From positions 369,721-433,720 of the forward strand of contig NZ_PIJY01000024.1 in NCBI RefSeq assembly GCF_008304605.1: a stretch of 64,000 nt of DNA. Direction: 5' to 3'. Position 1 is the first letter of the stretch, and each line of letters starts with the position of its first letter. This stretch comes from Oceanobacillus polygoni (GTDB lineage Bacteria > Bacillota > Bacilli > Bacillales > Amphibacillaceae). Position numbers and translations under genes: made by a program. Below the pieces are notes generated by a model, which was given only the letters and a program-made list of their open reading frames with translations, was not told the origin of the DNA and did no database searches. Shown in pieces: positions 11,927-20,531 of this stretch.

Positions 11927-13915
11927 TTGTTTTTTAAAAAGAAAGCAGCCAATGATGTTCAGAATATTGATTTAGATAATGAAGGTGGAGGAGGGATTCG
12001 ACAACTAGAAGGAAACCAAGCGATCGTTATTGCAGTATTTGCAATAGGATTGTCCCTTTTTGCTATCTATTCAAATAGTTTCATGAATATTCAAGAAATC
12101 TATCGAAACACAATCTTTCTCGGGTTTATTTTCGTCTTAGGATTTCTATTAAATCCAGCTACTAAAGCCGGGAATAAGCATAAATTTTCTATACTTGACA
12201 TGATTTTTGCAGTTGCAGGCTTAGCGGGTGTAATTTATATTCTTATGAATTATATTGCTATCCACAATGATAGAATGTCACAACCAATTGTATGGGATTA
12301 TGTGTTTGCTATTATTACAATTATTGCTTTATTAGAAATTTCGAGAAGAAGCATTGGGATATTCATTCCAGTACTGACTCTAGGAGCAATCATTTATGCC
12401 TTATTTGGACCTTATTTTCCAGGTGTTATGGGACATGCTGGATTTTCGCTAGAGCGATTATTATTCCGTTTTTATATGACGACGGAAGGTATTTTTGGAA
12501 TGACCTTATCGATTGCAACTACGTATATTGTTCTCTTTATCTTATTTGGAGCATTTTTAAGTGCTAGTGGGGCAACTAAATTGTTTAATGACTTAGCTGT
12601 TGCTATTGCAGGACAACGTCGTGGTGGTCCAGCCCAGGTTGCTGTCCTCTCTAGTGCTTTAACAGGCTCATTAAGTGGGAGTGCGGTCGCGAACGTCGCA
12701 ACAACAGGTCCGTTTACGATTCCATTAATGAAGAGTATTGGGTTAAAGCCTAAATATGCTGCTGCAGTTGAAGCATCTGCATCTACTGGTGGAATGATTA
12801 TGCCACCAATCATGGGTGCTGCAGCATTTATTATGGCAGGTTTTCTTGGAGTTAGCTACAACATCGTTATTCTTGCAGCCATTATCCCTTCATTGCTTTA
12901 TTATGCTGGCTTAATTATTGCTATTGATATTGAAGCAAAAAAAGAAGGATTAAAAGGAATGAGTAAAGATTCCATTCCACAGGTTTGGGCAGTGCTGAAA
13001 GAAGGAGGTGTTCTCCTGGTACCACTCGTAATTGTAATTCTTACACTATTATCAGGGAAAACTCCTATTGCAGCAGGGTTTGCAGGTATTATTTCTGCTA
13101 TTATTGCGAGTTGGCTTACAAAGAGTAAAAGTAATCGTATTACGATGAAAAAAGCAGCAGGTGCACTGATTGATGGGGCAAAAGGATCGATTCAAGTAGC
13201 AGTTGCATGTACATCCGTTGGTATTATTATTGCAGTTGTAACGATGACAGGTCTAGGTGCAACACTTTCGTATAACATTATTGCATTATCTGGTGGATCA
13301 TTAGCGGTAATATTACTATTAGTTGCGATCACCTGTATCGTTTTAAGTATGGGTTTACCTTCAACCGCACTTTATATTGTAGTAGCTGTTACAGCAGCAC
13401 CTGCATTAATTGAGGCGGGAGTGAACCCGGTCGCTGCACATTTCTTCGTATTTTGGTTCGGCGCACTTTCTAATATTACACCACCGGTAGCACTTGCTTC
13501 CTTTACTGCTGCTGGACTTGCTGGGGCAGATGCGATGAAAACGTCATGGATAGCTCTAAAACTATGTTTACCAGGATTTATTATACCGTTTATGATTGCT
13601 TATAATCCAATTATGGTTATGCAAACGGAAACTGGGGAAGTTGCTTCTGCTTTAAGTGGTATTCTTGTATTTATAACTGCGGCTTTAGGAGTCTATGCAC
13701 TTTCTATTGCGGTATTTAATTTCTTCCGAACAAAATTAAATATCATTGAACGAATTGGTTTCTTCGTTGTAGCGTTACTTTTAATTAATCCTGGTTTGCT
13801 TACAGATGCAGTGGGCTTAGCTATAGGGATATCATTTTTAACATGGCATATTATTCGTTCTAAGAAATTAGAAAATATTTCCACTCAGGAAGAAGATAAA
13901 GCGGTTGGAGTTTAA
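11927..13915 (+). CDS. TRAP transporter fused permease (4TM/12TM)
   Basis: The membrane part of a TAXI-TRAP system with the small (DctQ-like) and large (DctM-like) permease subunits in one chain of about 662 residues. Roughly 16-18 hydrophobic segments are visible. The DctM core holds conserved stretches such as SGSAVANVATTGPFTIPLM and ASTGGMIMPPIMGAAAF, and later SMGLPSTALYIV. TTG 11927 is chosen because AAAGGTGG lies 8 bp before it; GTG 11915 would lie inside that site. Transport is Na+-driven in the family. It is second in an operon of receptor, permease and FadR regulator. Confidence 0.92.
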   Translation: MFFKKKAANDVQNIDLDNEGGGGIRQLEGNQAIVIAVFAIGLSLFAIYSNSFMNIQEIYRNTIFLGFIFVLGFLLNPATKAGNKHKFSILDMIFAVAGLAGVIYILMNYIAIHNDRMSQPIVWDYVFAIITIIALLEISRRSIGIFIPVLTLGAIIYALFGPYFPGVMGHAGFSLERLLFRFYMTTEGIFGMTLSIATTYIVLFILFGAFLSASGATKLFNDLAVAIAGQRRGGPAQVAVLSSALTGSLSGSAVANVATTGPFTIPLMKSIGLKPKYAAAVEASASTGGMIMPPIMGAAAFIMAGFLGVSYNIVILAAIIPSLLYYAGLIIAIDIEAKKEGLKGMSKDSIPQVWAVLKEGGVLLVPLVIVILTLLSGKTPIAAGFAGIISAIIASWLTKSKSNRITMKKAAGALIDGAKGSIQVAVACTSVGIIIAVVTMTGLGATLSYNIIALSGGSLAVILLLVAITCIVLSMGLPSTALYIVVAVTAAPALIEAGVNPVAAHFFVFWFGALSNITPPVALASFTAAGLAGADAMKTSWIALKLCLPGFIIPFMIAYNPIMVMQTETGEVASALSGILVFITAALGVYALSIAVFNFFRTKLNIIERIGFFVVALLLINPGLLTDAVGLAIGISFLTWHIIRSKKLENISTQEEDKAVGV

Positions 13916-13934
13916 CGGATAAGGAGGTTCTCCC

Positions 13935-14645
13935 GTGCAGATTGAAAGAAAAAAAATATCTGAATTGGTACTTGAGGAACTTAAAAATATGATAAAATCT
14001 GGTGAATTTCCACTGAATAGTAAGCTACCATCTGAAAAAGAACTTACACAAAAGTTTGGAATTAGTCGTGTGCCTCTAAGGGAAGCATTAAGTGTATTAG
14101 AAGCTAGTGGCATTATTGACTCCAAACAAGGTGGAGGGTATTGGGTAAAAGAAGTAAATTTAGCGAAGATGTTTGAAACGACTCATTTTGATATGGTTGA
14201 TATAAGCCAAGTACATGATTTATTAGAGATGCGTACAATTATTGAATCAGAAGCAGCTTTTCTTGCGGCAACTCGTCATAGAGAAGAAGATATAGAGGAA
14301 TTAAAGTCGAGCTTAGATGCGTTCAGAAAAGTAATGAATGATGAGTGGTCGGTAGGATATGAAGCAGATTTTTCCTTTCATGGGCTTCTTGTAAGAGCTG
14401 CATATAATCCATTTTTAACGAAGACGATGAATAATTTATCCGATCTTCATTTACGAGCATTAAAGTTCTCGTTAGAAAAAAACTTAGGCTGGGCAGCGAA
14501 AAGAAAAGAAGTTTATCTAGAACATGTAGAGATTTATGAAGCAGTTAAACGTAGGGATGGTCATGCAGCAAAAAAAGCGGTTATCAATCATTTAACGAAA
14601 GCACGTATTAAACTCAATGACGAGCGGGTAATTGAAAGTGATTAG
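13935..14645 (+). CDS. FadR-subfamily GntR regulator (TRAP operon)
   Basis: A 236-residue GntR regulator with an N-terminal winged helix (KELTQKFGISRVPLREALSVL, about residues 36-56) and an all-helical FCD effector domain from about residue 95 (EMRTIIESEAAFLAA). FCD domains bind organic acids, often with a metal held by Asp/His residues. GTG 13935 lies 7 bp after AAGGAGGT. It is the last gene of the TRAP operon, 19 bp after the permease, with a terminator behind it. I infer repression of its own operon through the dyads at 10817-10847. Confidence 0.88.
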   Translation: MQIERKKISELVLEELKNMIKSGEFPLNSKLPSEKELTQKFGISRVPLREALSVLEASGIIDSKQGGGYWVKEVNLAKMFETTHFDMVDISQVHDLLEMRTIIESEAAFLAATRHREEDIEELKSSLDAFRKVMNDEWSVGYEADFSFHGLLVRAAYNPFLTKTMNNLSDLHLRALKFSLEKNLGWAAKRKEVYLEHVEIYEAVKRRDGHAAKKAVINHLTKARIKLNDERVIESD

Positions 14646-14671
14646 AAGTGGAATGAAAGAAAGTTTTGCAG

Positions 14672-14704
14672 AAAAAAGAAACAATAGCCTTGTTTCTTTT
14701 TTCT
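14672..14704 (+). terminator. Terminator between the two FadR-type genes
   Basis: A perfect 13-bp stem (14672-14684 with 14690-14702), loop TAGCC, with a T run inside the second arm. It makes the TRAP and oxidase units separate transcripts. Confidence 0.88.
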
Positions 14705-14714
14705 ATAAATACTC

Positions 14715-14725
14715 TGGACTGTCCA
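14715..14725. promoter_or_regulatory. Candidate FadR/GntR operator
   Basis: TGGAC-T-GTCCA is an 11-bp dyad of the same form as known FadR-type sites (TGGTnnnACCA). It lies 31 bp before the second regulator gene, so self-regulation is likely. Confidence 0.4.
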
Positions 14726-14756
14726 CTGAGCCGCTATACAGATTGGAGGGCCAACT

Positions 14757-15488
14757 GTGGCATTTACACCAATAAAAAAGCAGAAAAAAATCTATCAAAC
14801 TATCATTCAACAAATTAAAAATTCCATTGCAGATGGAAATATTTTACCAGGTGAAAAACTGCCGTCAGAAAGGGCACTAGCTGAGATGTTCAGTGTTTCA
14901 AGAACCTCTGTGAAAGAAGCGGTAACTGTACTGGAATCATCCGGAATTATCACCGTACGCTCCGGGGTTGGAATGTTTTTAAATGAAGATTCACAGCAAG
15001 ACTTATTACATAAATTTTCACAAATGATGGATGAAAAAGGTTCTGCCTTTATTGATCTCATTGAATTAAGGCAAGCAATAGAAGGAGATGCTGCGTATCA
15101 TGCAGCAACTAGGATGACGAATGATCAGAAAGAAAAATTAACAAGCATTTATCATCAACTACTTGCAGTTGAAAAGAATGGGTTGATTGCACTAGAAGAG
15201 GATTACGCTTTTCATTATTGTATCGTGGAAGCTTCTAATAATCCGGTTATGTTAGAAGTGATGAATCTAATTTCGGATAAGATTAGGTCAAACCTAAAAG
15301 AGAGCAGAGAACATTCGATTAAGAATGACATGCTCAATCAACAGGTGATGAAGGAACATGAAAATATTTTTACATCCATTATTCATAAGAAAGCTGAATT
15401 AGCAAGGAAGACAATGTGGGAACATCATCAAAATATTAAAGAACGCCATATACAAAGTCGTTTGATAAAAATGGGGGAAGAAAAGTGA
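14757..15488 (+). CDS. FadR-subfamily GntR regulator (oxidase operon)
   Basis: A second GntR/FCD regulator of 243 residues, resembling LldR/GlcC-type regulators. The winged helix is near residues 8-75 (ALAEMFSVSRTSVKEAVTVLESSG) and the FCD domain follows (ELRQAIEGDAAYHAA). GTG 14757 lies 6 bp after GGAGGG. It overlaps the GlcD-like gene by 4 bp (GTGA), so regulator and oxidase are made together. Regulators in this position commonly sense the acid that the oxidase consumes, such as lactate or glycolate. It is clearly different in sequence from the first FadR-like protein. Confidence 0.9.
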   Translation: MAFTPIKKQKKIYQTIIQQIKNSIADGNILPGEKLPSERALAEMFSVSRTSVKEAVTVLESSGIITVRSGVGMFLNEDSQQDLLHKFSQMMDEKGSAFIDLIELRQAIEGDAAYHAATRMTNDQKEKLTSIYHQLLAVEKNGLIALEEDYAFHYCIVEASNNPVMLEVMNLISDKIRSNLKESREHSIKNDMLNQQVMKEHENIFTSIIHKKAELARKTMWEHHQNIKERHIQSRLIKMGEEK

Positions 15489-16897
15489 AACAAGAACAGC
15501 TGACTGCATTACTGAAAAACATCGTGAAGGAAGAAAAAAGAATCCTTACAGATAAAGTAGACTTATATAGTTATTCTTTCGATGCTTCGTTTGGTGTTCA
15601 TGTTCCAGATATCGTTATCCAACCGAAGTCCGCGTCTGAGGTATCAGAAATTATGAAACTAGCAAATGAACACGGGGTACCTGTTTATCCTCGCGGGCAA
15701 GGAACGGGTTTAAGTGGTGGTTCACTGCCAGTCAATGGGGGTATTGTACTTGATTTATCAAAGTGGGATGAAAGGCTTGAGGTGGATTCGGAAGATATGG
15801 TTGTCGTTGTCTCTCCTGGTGTCCTAACAGCAGCCATTAATGATGCTGCCCTCGAGGTTGGGCTTATTTACCCGCCAGATCCAAGTAGCTCGAATGTATC
15901 GACAATTGGAGGCAATTTAGCAGAGAACTCAGGAGGTCCAAGAGGCTTAAAATATGGTGTAACAAAAGATTACGTCATCGGACTTGAAGTCGTTACACCA
16001 GAAGGGGAAATTATTCGTACTGGTGGTAGAACGGTCAAAAATGTGACCGGATATGATTTAACAAAGCTTATCGTTGGTTCGGAAGGAACACTCGGTGTCA
16101 TAACGGAAGCAACACTTCGACTTTTTCCAAAACCGCAAGCAACAAAGACGATGATGGCAGTATTTGATGACATTGTTTACTCTGGAAAAGCAATTACAAA
16201 AATGTTAAGTTCGGGAATTTTACCATCGAAGCTAGAAATAATGGACAATGGATCGATAAAGGCAGTAGAAGCTTATGAACCACTAGGTCTTCCGACAGAT
16301 GCAGAAGCATTGCTTTTAATTGAATTGGATGGGCATCCACAAGCAATTGAAGATGAAATACGCAGTGTAGAAATTGTATGCAAAGAGGCGGCAGCAAGAG
16401 ATGTACGTGTTGCGAATACAACGGAGGAAGCAACTGAGTTATGGAGAGCACGTAAACTCGTATCACCTGCGATTGTCCGGGAAAAACCAACGAAGATTTC
16501 CGAAGATGCTACAGTACCTAGAAGTAAGATTCCAGATATGTTTGGTCGATTAAAAGAAATCAGAGAAAAATATAAGGTGGATCTCGTTGTTTTTGGTCAT
16601 GCTGGTGATGGTAACTTGCATCCGAATATCATCGCTGATAAACGAGATCAGGAAGAGATGCGACGCGTAGAGCAAGCAGTAGAAGAAATTTTTAAAGCGG
16701 CGATTGAACTGGGTGGAACATTATCCGGTGAACACGGCATTGGCACACTTAAAGCGCCGTTTATGGAAATGGAATTAGGCGAAGTCGGACTCGATATGAT
16801 GAAACGAATTAAGGATAGCTGGGATCCGAATAATATTCTCAATCCAGGGAAAATCTTCCCGAAAGCCGGTCAAAGGTTGGTGTTAACGAATGGCTGA
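15485..16897 (+). CDS. glcD: FAD-linked 2-hydroxyacid oxidase, GlcD/D-lactate dehydrogenase type
   Basis: A 470-residue flavoprotein with an N-terminal FAD-binding type 4 (PCMH) domain (RGQGTGLSGGSLP near residues 74-86; STIGGNLAENSGGPRGLKYG near 138) and a C-terminal FAD-oxidase domain carrying the metal/substrate motif FGHAGDGNLHPN and SGEHGIG. It would oxidise glycolate, D-lactate or a similar 2-hydroxy acid and pass electrons to the Fe-S subunit encoded next. It starts at GTG 15485 inside the end of the regulator gene and overlaps glcF by 8 bp. The symbol follows the family; the real substrate is not determined. Confidence 0.88.
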   Translation: MKQEQLTALLKNIVKEEKRILTDKVDLYSYSFDASFGVHVPDIVIQPKSASEVSEIMKLANEHGVPVYPRGQGTGLSGGSLPVNGGIVLDLSKWDERLEVDSEDMVVVVSPGVLTAAINDAALEVGLIYPPDPSSSNVSTIGGNLAENSGGPRGLKYGVTKDYVIGLEVVTPEGEIIRTGGRTVKNVTGYDLTKLIVGSEGTLGVITEATLRLFPKPQATKTMMAVFDDIVYSGKAITKMLSSGILPSKLEIMDNGSIKAVEAYEPLGLPTDAEALLLIELDGHPQAIEDEIRSVEIVCKEAAARDVRVANTTEEATELWRARKLVSPAIVREKPTKISEDATVPRSKIPDMFGRLKEIREKYKVDLVVFGHAGDGNLHPNIIADKRDQEEMRRVEQAVEEIFKAAIELGGTLSGEHGIGTLKAPFMEMELGEVGLDMMKRIKDSWDPNNILNPGKIFPKAGQRLVLTNG

Positions 16898-18173
16898 ACT
16901 AGCTTATGAAGAAACGTTTGACTGTGTACAATGTGGTTACTGTTTACCTGCATGCCCTACCTATTTAACAATGGGAAAAGAAACACACTCACCTAGAGGA
17001 CGAATTAATTTAGTGAAAATGGCTGCTGAAGGGCATATTTCCTATTCCGAATTAGAAGGACCGATTAATTTATGCCTAGGGTGTAGGGCGTGCGAAGTAG
17101 TATGTCCAACAAATGTCCAATACGGAAAAATCTTAGAATCAGCGAAAGAAGTTATCAGGGAAAATAAAAGGGAAACAAAAACGATAACGAAGCGTGCAAA
17201 ATTATTCCAAGAGTTTGTCTTTGATAAAGCAATGCCAAGTAAGAAAATCCTAAGCACTGCAGGCACAGGACTTGCGCTATACCAGAAGTCAGGATTACAA
17301 AAGGTTGCAAGGAAAACAAAGGCAGTAAACATCTTGCCTGAAAACTTACGTACATTTGAGAAAATTTTACCAACAGTTGAAGGACCGACTCAACGAAAAA
17401 AACGGGCAGAACATTATCCAGCTGAATTAAAACCAGCGTTTCGTATTGGATTTTTCACTGGATGCATCATGGATACGATGTTCTCTTCTATTAATACCCA
17501 GAGCATAAAGTTACTTCAACGTGCTGGTTGTGAAGTTACCGTGATTAAAGAACAGACATGTTGTGGTGCAATGCAAAACCATAGTGGGGCAACTGAAATC
17601 ACGAAAAAGTTAGCAAAAGCAAATATCGCAGCATTCGAAAAATATGAGTTTGATTTTATTGTAAATAGCATCGGCGGTTGTGGTGCACAATTAGTAGAAT
17701 ATGATCACTTATTAGAACATGATCCTGAATGGGTAGACCGTGCGAAACAGTTTGCGCAAAGGAATGTGGATATAAGTGTCATCTTAGGACAATTACGTTT
17801 GCCATTTGAAAAGAAAATGAACAAAGTGGTAACTTATCAACCATCTTGTCATATGTCGAATGTTCAAAAACGGGTAAATGAACCGCTAGAGCTGTTAAAG
17901 TCTGTACCAGGAATTACTTATTTAGAACTCCCAAATAAAAACATGTGCTGTGGATCAGCAGGAATCTACAATATTGTCAATTATGAGGAATCAATGGATG
18001 TTTTAGATGAAAAAATGAAACATGTTAAGAAGGTTTCTCCGGAAGTGGTTGTTACGACAAACCCTGGTTGTCATTTGCAAATGAAAGTTGGAGTTGAGCG
18101 AGAGGGATTGTCAGAACGGATTGAGGTTGTTCATATTGTTGAGTTGTTGGCAGAGGCTTGTGGGGTTGAGTAG
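16890..18173 (+). CDS. glcF: Fe-S subunit of 2-hydroxyacid oxidase, GlcF type
   Basis: A 427-residue iron-sulfur protein. Two [4Fe-4S] ferredoxin motifs lie in the first 80 residues (CVQCGYCLPACP and CLGCRACEVVCP), followed by two CCG domains (TCCGAMQNHSG and MCCGSAGIYN) that in this family bind a further cluster. It takes electrons from the FAD subunit and feeds the quinone pool at the membrane. ATG 16890 overlaps the end of the FAD subunit gene. It is the last gene of the regulator-glcD-glcF unit; no clear terminator is seen right after it. Confidence 0.9.
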   Translation: MAELAYEETFDCVQCGYCLPACPTYLTMGKETHSPRGRINLVKMAAEGHISYSELEGPINLCLGCRACEVVCPTNVQYGKILESAKEVIRENKRETKTITKRAKLFQEFVFDKAMPSKKILSTAGTGLALYQKSGLQKVARKTKAVNILPENLRTFEKILPTVEGPTQRKKRAEHYPAELKPAFRIGFFTGCIMDTMFSSINTQSIKLLQRAGCEVTVIKEQTCCGAMQNHSGATEITKKLAKANIAAFEKYEFDFIVNSIGGCGAQLVEYDHLLEHDPEWVDRAKQFAQRNVDISVILGQLRLPFEKKMNKVVTYQPSCHMSNVQKRVNEPLELLKSVPGITYLELPNKNMCCGSAGIYNIVNYEESMDVLDEKMKHVKKVSPEVVVTTNPGCHLQMKVGVEREGLSERIEVVHIVELLAEACGVE

Positions 18174-18402
18174 ATTAGTAGTGGAAATGAGCATTATTGG
18201 TTAACGGATATATGTGTGAATATCAAGGTTATTCTTTAGCTTCTGTATAACATGTTAATTAACCCTGAATTGATAACAACAATAATAGGGTTGCGGTTTT
18301 AGCCTCGCTTCTAATTTCAGAAAGGTTCATGGGAAAAGCTAAAATTTCTAAGGGTAGAGATATGACATCTACGTGATTAATATTCTAAAGATAAAATCAT
18401 TC

Positions 18403-18431
18403 TTGACTAATCGGATTTATTGGAATATACT
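18403..18431 (+). promoter_or_regulatory. Sigma-A promoter of the SAM riboswitch transcript
   Basis: TTGACT (18403-18408) and TATACT (18426-18431) are separated by exactly 17 bp. The predicted start near 18438 lies just before the riboswitch. The preceding 230 bp after glcF hold nothing I recognise. Confidence 0.75.
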
Positions 18432-18451
18432 AAACGCAACATTTAAATAAT

Positions 18452-18557
18452 TCTTATCAAGAGAAGCCGAGGGATCTGGCCCTGTGACGCTTCAGCAACC
18501 TCTGATAATATCAGGAAGGTGCTAATTCCAGCGGGATTTATTTCTTGAGAGATAAGA
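18452..18557 (+). ncRNA. SAM-I riboswitch (S-box leader)
   Basis: Conserved S-box blocks appear in order: CTTATCAAGAG (from 18453), GGATCTGGCCC with GTGACGC, CAGCAACC, AAGGTGCTAATTCC and GAGAGATAAG, which closes the P1 stem with the first block. With S-adenosylmethionine bound, the terminator at 18575 should form; without it the downstream gene is read. This ties the monooxygenase downstream to sulfur starvation. Confidence 0.95.
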
Positions 18558-18574
18558 GTGGAATTGATAACGGT

Positions 18575-18617
18575 AAACACCCTCTTTTCTCATGATTTAG
18601 AAAAGAGGGTGTTTTAT
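18575..18617 (+). terminator. Intrinsic terminator controlled by the SAM riboswitch
   Basis: A perfect 16-bp stem (18575-18590 with 18599-18614) with an 8-nt loop runs into a T stretch. It lies 18 bp after the riboswitch P1 stem and about 110 bp before the monooxygenase reading frame. Confidence 0.92.
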
Positions 18618-18762
18618 TGTTTTATAAATAAAAAGAAATTTATGGAGAATAGCTAAATGGTTAAAGTTGTTCGAAAAAGTTTTTTAGAGTAAAAAAATTG
18701 AAAATTCAAAAGTGAGGGGCTAATAACATGACAAAAAAAGAATCTACTTAAATGCATTTGAT

Positions 18763-20109
18763 ATGAATTGTGCTGGACTTTATTCACCGGGATTATGGAC
18801 ACACCCTAAAGATAAATCCTCAACCTATAAAAGTGCTGATTATTGGATACATCTGGCTAAAGTATTGGAAAAAGGGCGCTTTGATGCTATTTTTCTGGCT
18901 GACGTTTTAGGGATTTATGATGTATATGAAGGCTCACGTGATGCTGCAGTAAGACAAGGAGCTCAAGTTCCAGTAAATGACCCTGCCTTTGTAGTTCCAA
19001 TTATGGCTCAAGTGACAAAACATTTAGGTTTTGGTTTAACAGCCTCTACAAGTTATGAACATCCATATAGTTTTGCAAGACGTATGTCGACATTAGACCA
19101 TATAACGGAAGGGCGGATTGGCTGGAATATTGTTACTTCTTATTTAAACAGTGCTGCAGTGAATCTTGGGTTAGACCAGCAAATAAGTCATAGTGAACGC
19201 TATGAAATTGCGGATGAATATTTGGAAGTGGTTTACAAGCTATGGGAAGGAAGTTGGGAAGAAGACGCTGTTTTGGTAGATAAAGAGAAGGGAATATATG
19301 CAGATCCAGAAAAAGTACATGACATAAGACATGAAGGAAAATACTTTAATGTTCCTGGGGCGCATTTAAGTGAGCCTTCCCCTCAAAGAACACCAGTTAT
19401 TTTTCAGGCTGGAGCTTCAAGCAGAGGAAGGAAGTTTGCAGCTAAACATGCTGAACTTGTATTTATTAGTGCTCCGACAGCAGAAATTACGAAAAAAACC
19501 GTAGACTCCATTCGAGAAGAAGCAAAACACGCTGGACGTAATCCAAATGAGATCAAAATCCTTTCTTCACTTACACCAATATTAGGTAGTACACAGAAAG
19601 AAGCAGAAGAAAAATATGAGGAATACAAAAAACACATAAGTTATGAAGGTGCGTTGGCACTATTAGGTGGATGGACAGGCATAGATTTTTCGGTATATGA
19701 CCCAGAGGACAAAATTGAATATGTCAAAAGTGATGCAATGAAATCGGTAGTTGAAAATTTCACAAAAGTGGACCCGAATAAACAATGGACAGTAAGAGAA
19801 TTAGCCAATTTCGTAGGTATTGGTTCTGTAGGTCATGTTGAAGTAGGTACACCAGAAAGAGTAGCGGATACAATGGAAAAGTGGATTAATGAGGTTGGGA
19901 TTGATGGGTTTAATATTTCCTATGCGATTACACCTGGAACCTTTGAAGAATTTGTGGATGGTGTCGTTCCTATTTTACAAGAGCGTGGTCTTGTTAGAAA
20001 AGAGTATGAGGAAGGTACTTTTCGTAACAATCTTTTCGGATATGACCGTTTACCAGACCACCATGTTGCAGCTCAATTTCGAGAGATTCACTCGAAAACA
20101 GAAGTTTAA
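18763..20109 (+). CDS. FMN-dependent monooxygenase (NtaA/SnaA/DszA family), frameshifted near its start
   Basis: A bacterial-luciferase-like flavin monooxygenase of the nitrilotriacetate/dibenzothiophene monooxygenase group; YxeK-like enzymes that free sulfur from modified cysteines belong here. The readable frame from ATG 18763 has 448 residues and lacks the first beta strand. The proper start is ATG 18728, 8 bp after GAGGGG, but that frame stops after seven codons. Adding one A to the A7 run (18733-18739) joins the frames and restores a family-like N-terminus, MTKKRIYLNAFDM, giving about 460 residues. ATG 18763 itself has no ribosome binding site. S-box control suggests sulfur scavenging; the substrate is unknown. 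Confidence 0.85.
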   Translation: MNCAGLYSPGLWTHPKDKSSTYKSADYWIHLAKVLEKGRFDAIFLADVLGIYDVYEGSRDAAVRQGAQVPVNDPAFVVPIMAQVTKHLGFGLTASTSYEHPYSFARRMSTLDHITEGRIGWNIVTSYLNSAAVNLGLDQQISHSERYEIADEYLEVVYKLWEGSWEEDAVLVDKEKGIYADPEKVHDIRHEGKYFNVPGAHLSEPSPQRTPVIFQAGASSRGRKFAAKHAELVFISAPTAEITKKTVDSIREEAKHAGRNPNEIKILSSLTPILGSTQKEAEEKYEEYKKHISYEGALALLGGWTGIDFSVYDPEDKIEYVKSDAMKSVVENFTKVDPNKQWTVRELANFVGIGSVGHVEVGTPERVADTMEKWINEVGIDGFNISYAITPGTFEEFVDGVVPILQERGLVRKEYEEGTFRNNLFGYDRLPDHHVAAQFREIHSKTEV

Positions 20110-20164
20110 GAAATGTATTACTGAGTATAAGAAATAGTATTTTATTGGATTTGCAGATGAAGAT

Positions 20165-20201
20165 AGAGGGGATTATAGTTTTCATCATAATCCCTCTTTT
20201 A
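20165..20201 (+). terminator. Terminator after the monooxygenase gene
   Basis: AGAGGGGATTAT (20165-20176) pairs with ATAATCCCTCT (20187-20197) apart from one bulged G, followed by TTTT. Confidence 0.75.
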
Positions 20202-20252
20202 AATTTATTGTTTATTTTAAATTATTAAAATATATTGTTGGAGGGTATTAAG

Positions 20253-20531
20253 ATGCTCATTAATATTAGAAACAAAAAAAACAGCATTTTTTTAATTTAT
20301 TATTCTTTAATATCTGTTTGCATGACTTTTCCAGGACTATTTGATTTAGCAAATAGAATCGAGCCATGGGTATTCGGATTACCGTTTTCAATGTTTTATC
20401 TTTTTTTATGTGTTGCTCTTTTATGCGCGGGGTTATGCATACAGTTTTTTATTGAAAGTAAATTAGGTGAACTAGATATTGAGGTTACGCCGAAAGATAA
20501 TAGTAATGTTAGTGGAGGCGAGGAAAGTTGA
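20253..20531 (+). CDS. DUF3311-like small membrane protein
   Basis: A 92-residue protein with two hydrophobic segments (about residues 12-28 and 43-68) and a conserved-looking ANRIEPWVFGLPFSMFY stretch between them. This pattern fits DUF3311, a small partner usually found just before an SSS-family symporter. ATG 20253 lies 7 bp after GGAGGG. It overlaps the symporter start by 4 bp (TTGA), so the two proteins are probably made in step and may form one transporter. Confidence 0.75.
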   Translation: MLINIRNKKNSIFLIYYSLISVCMTFPGLFDLANRIEPWVFGLPFSMFYLFLCVALLCAGLCIQFFIESKLGELDIEVTPKDNSNVSGGEES

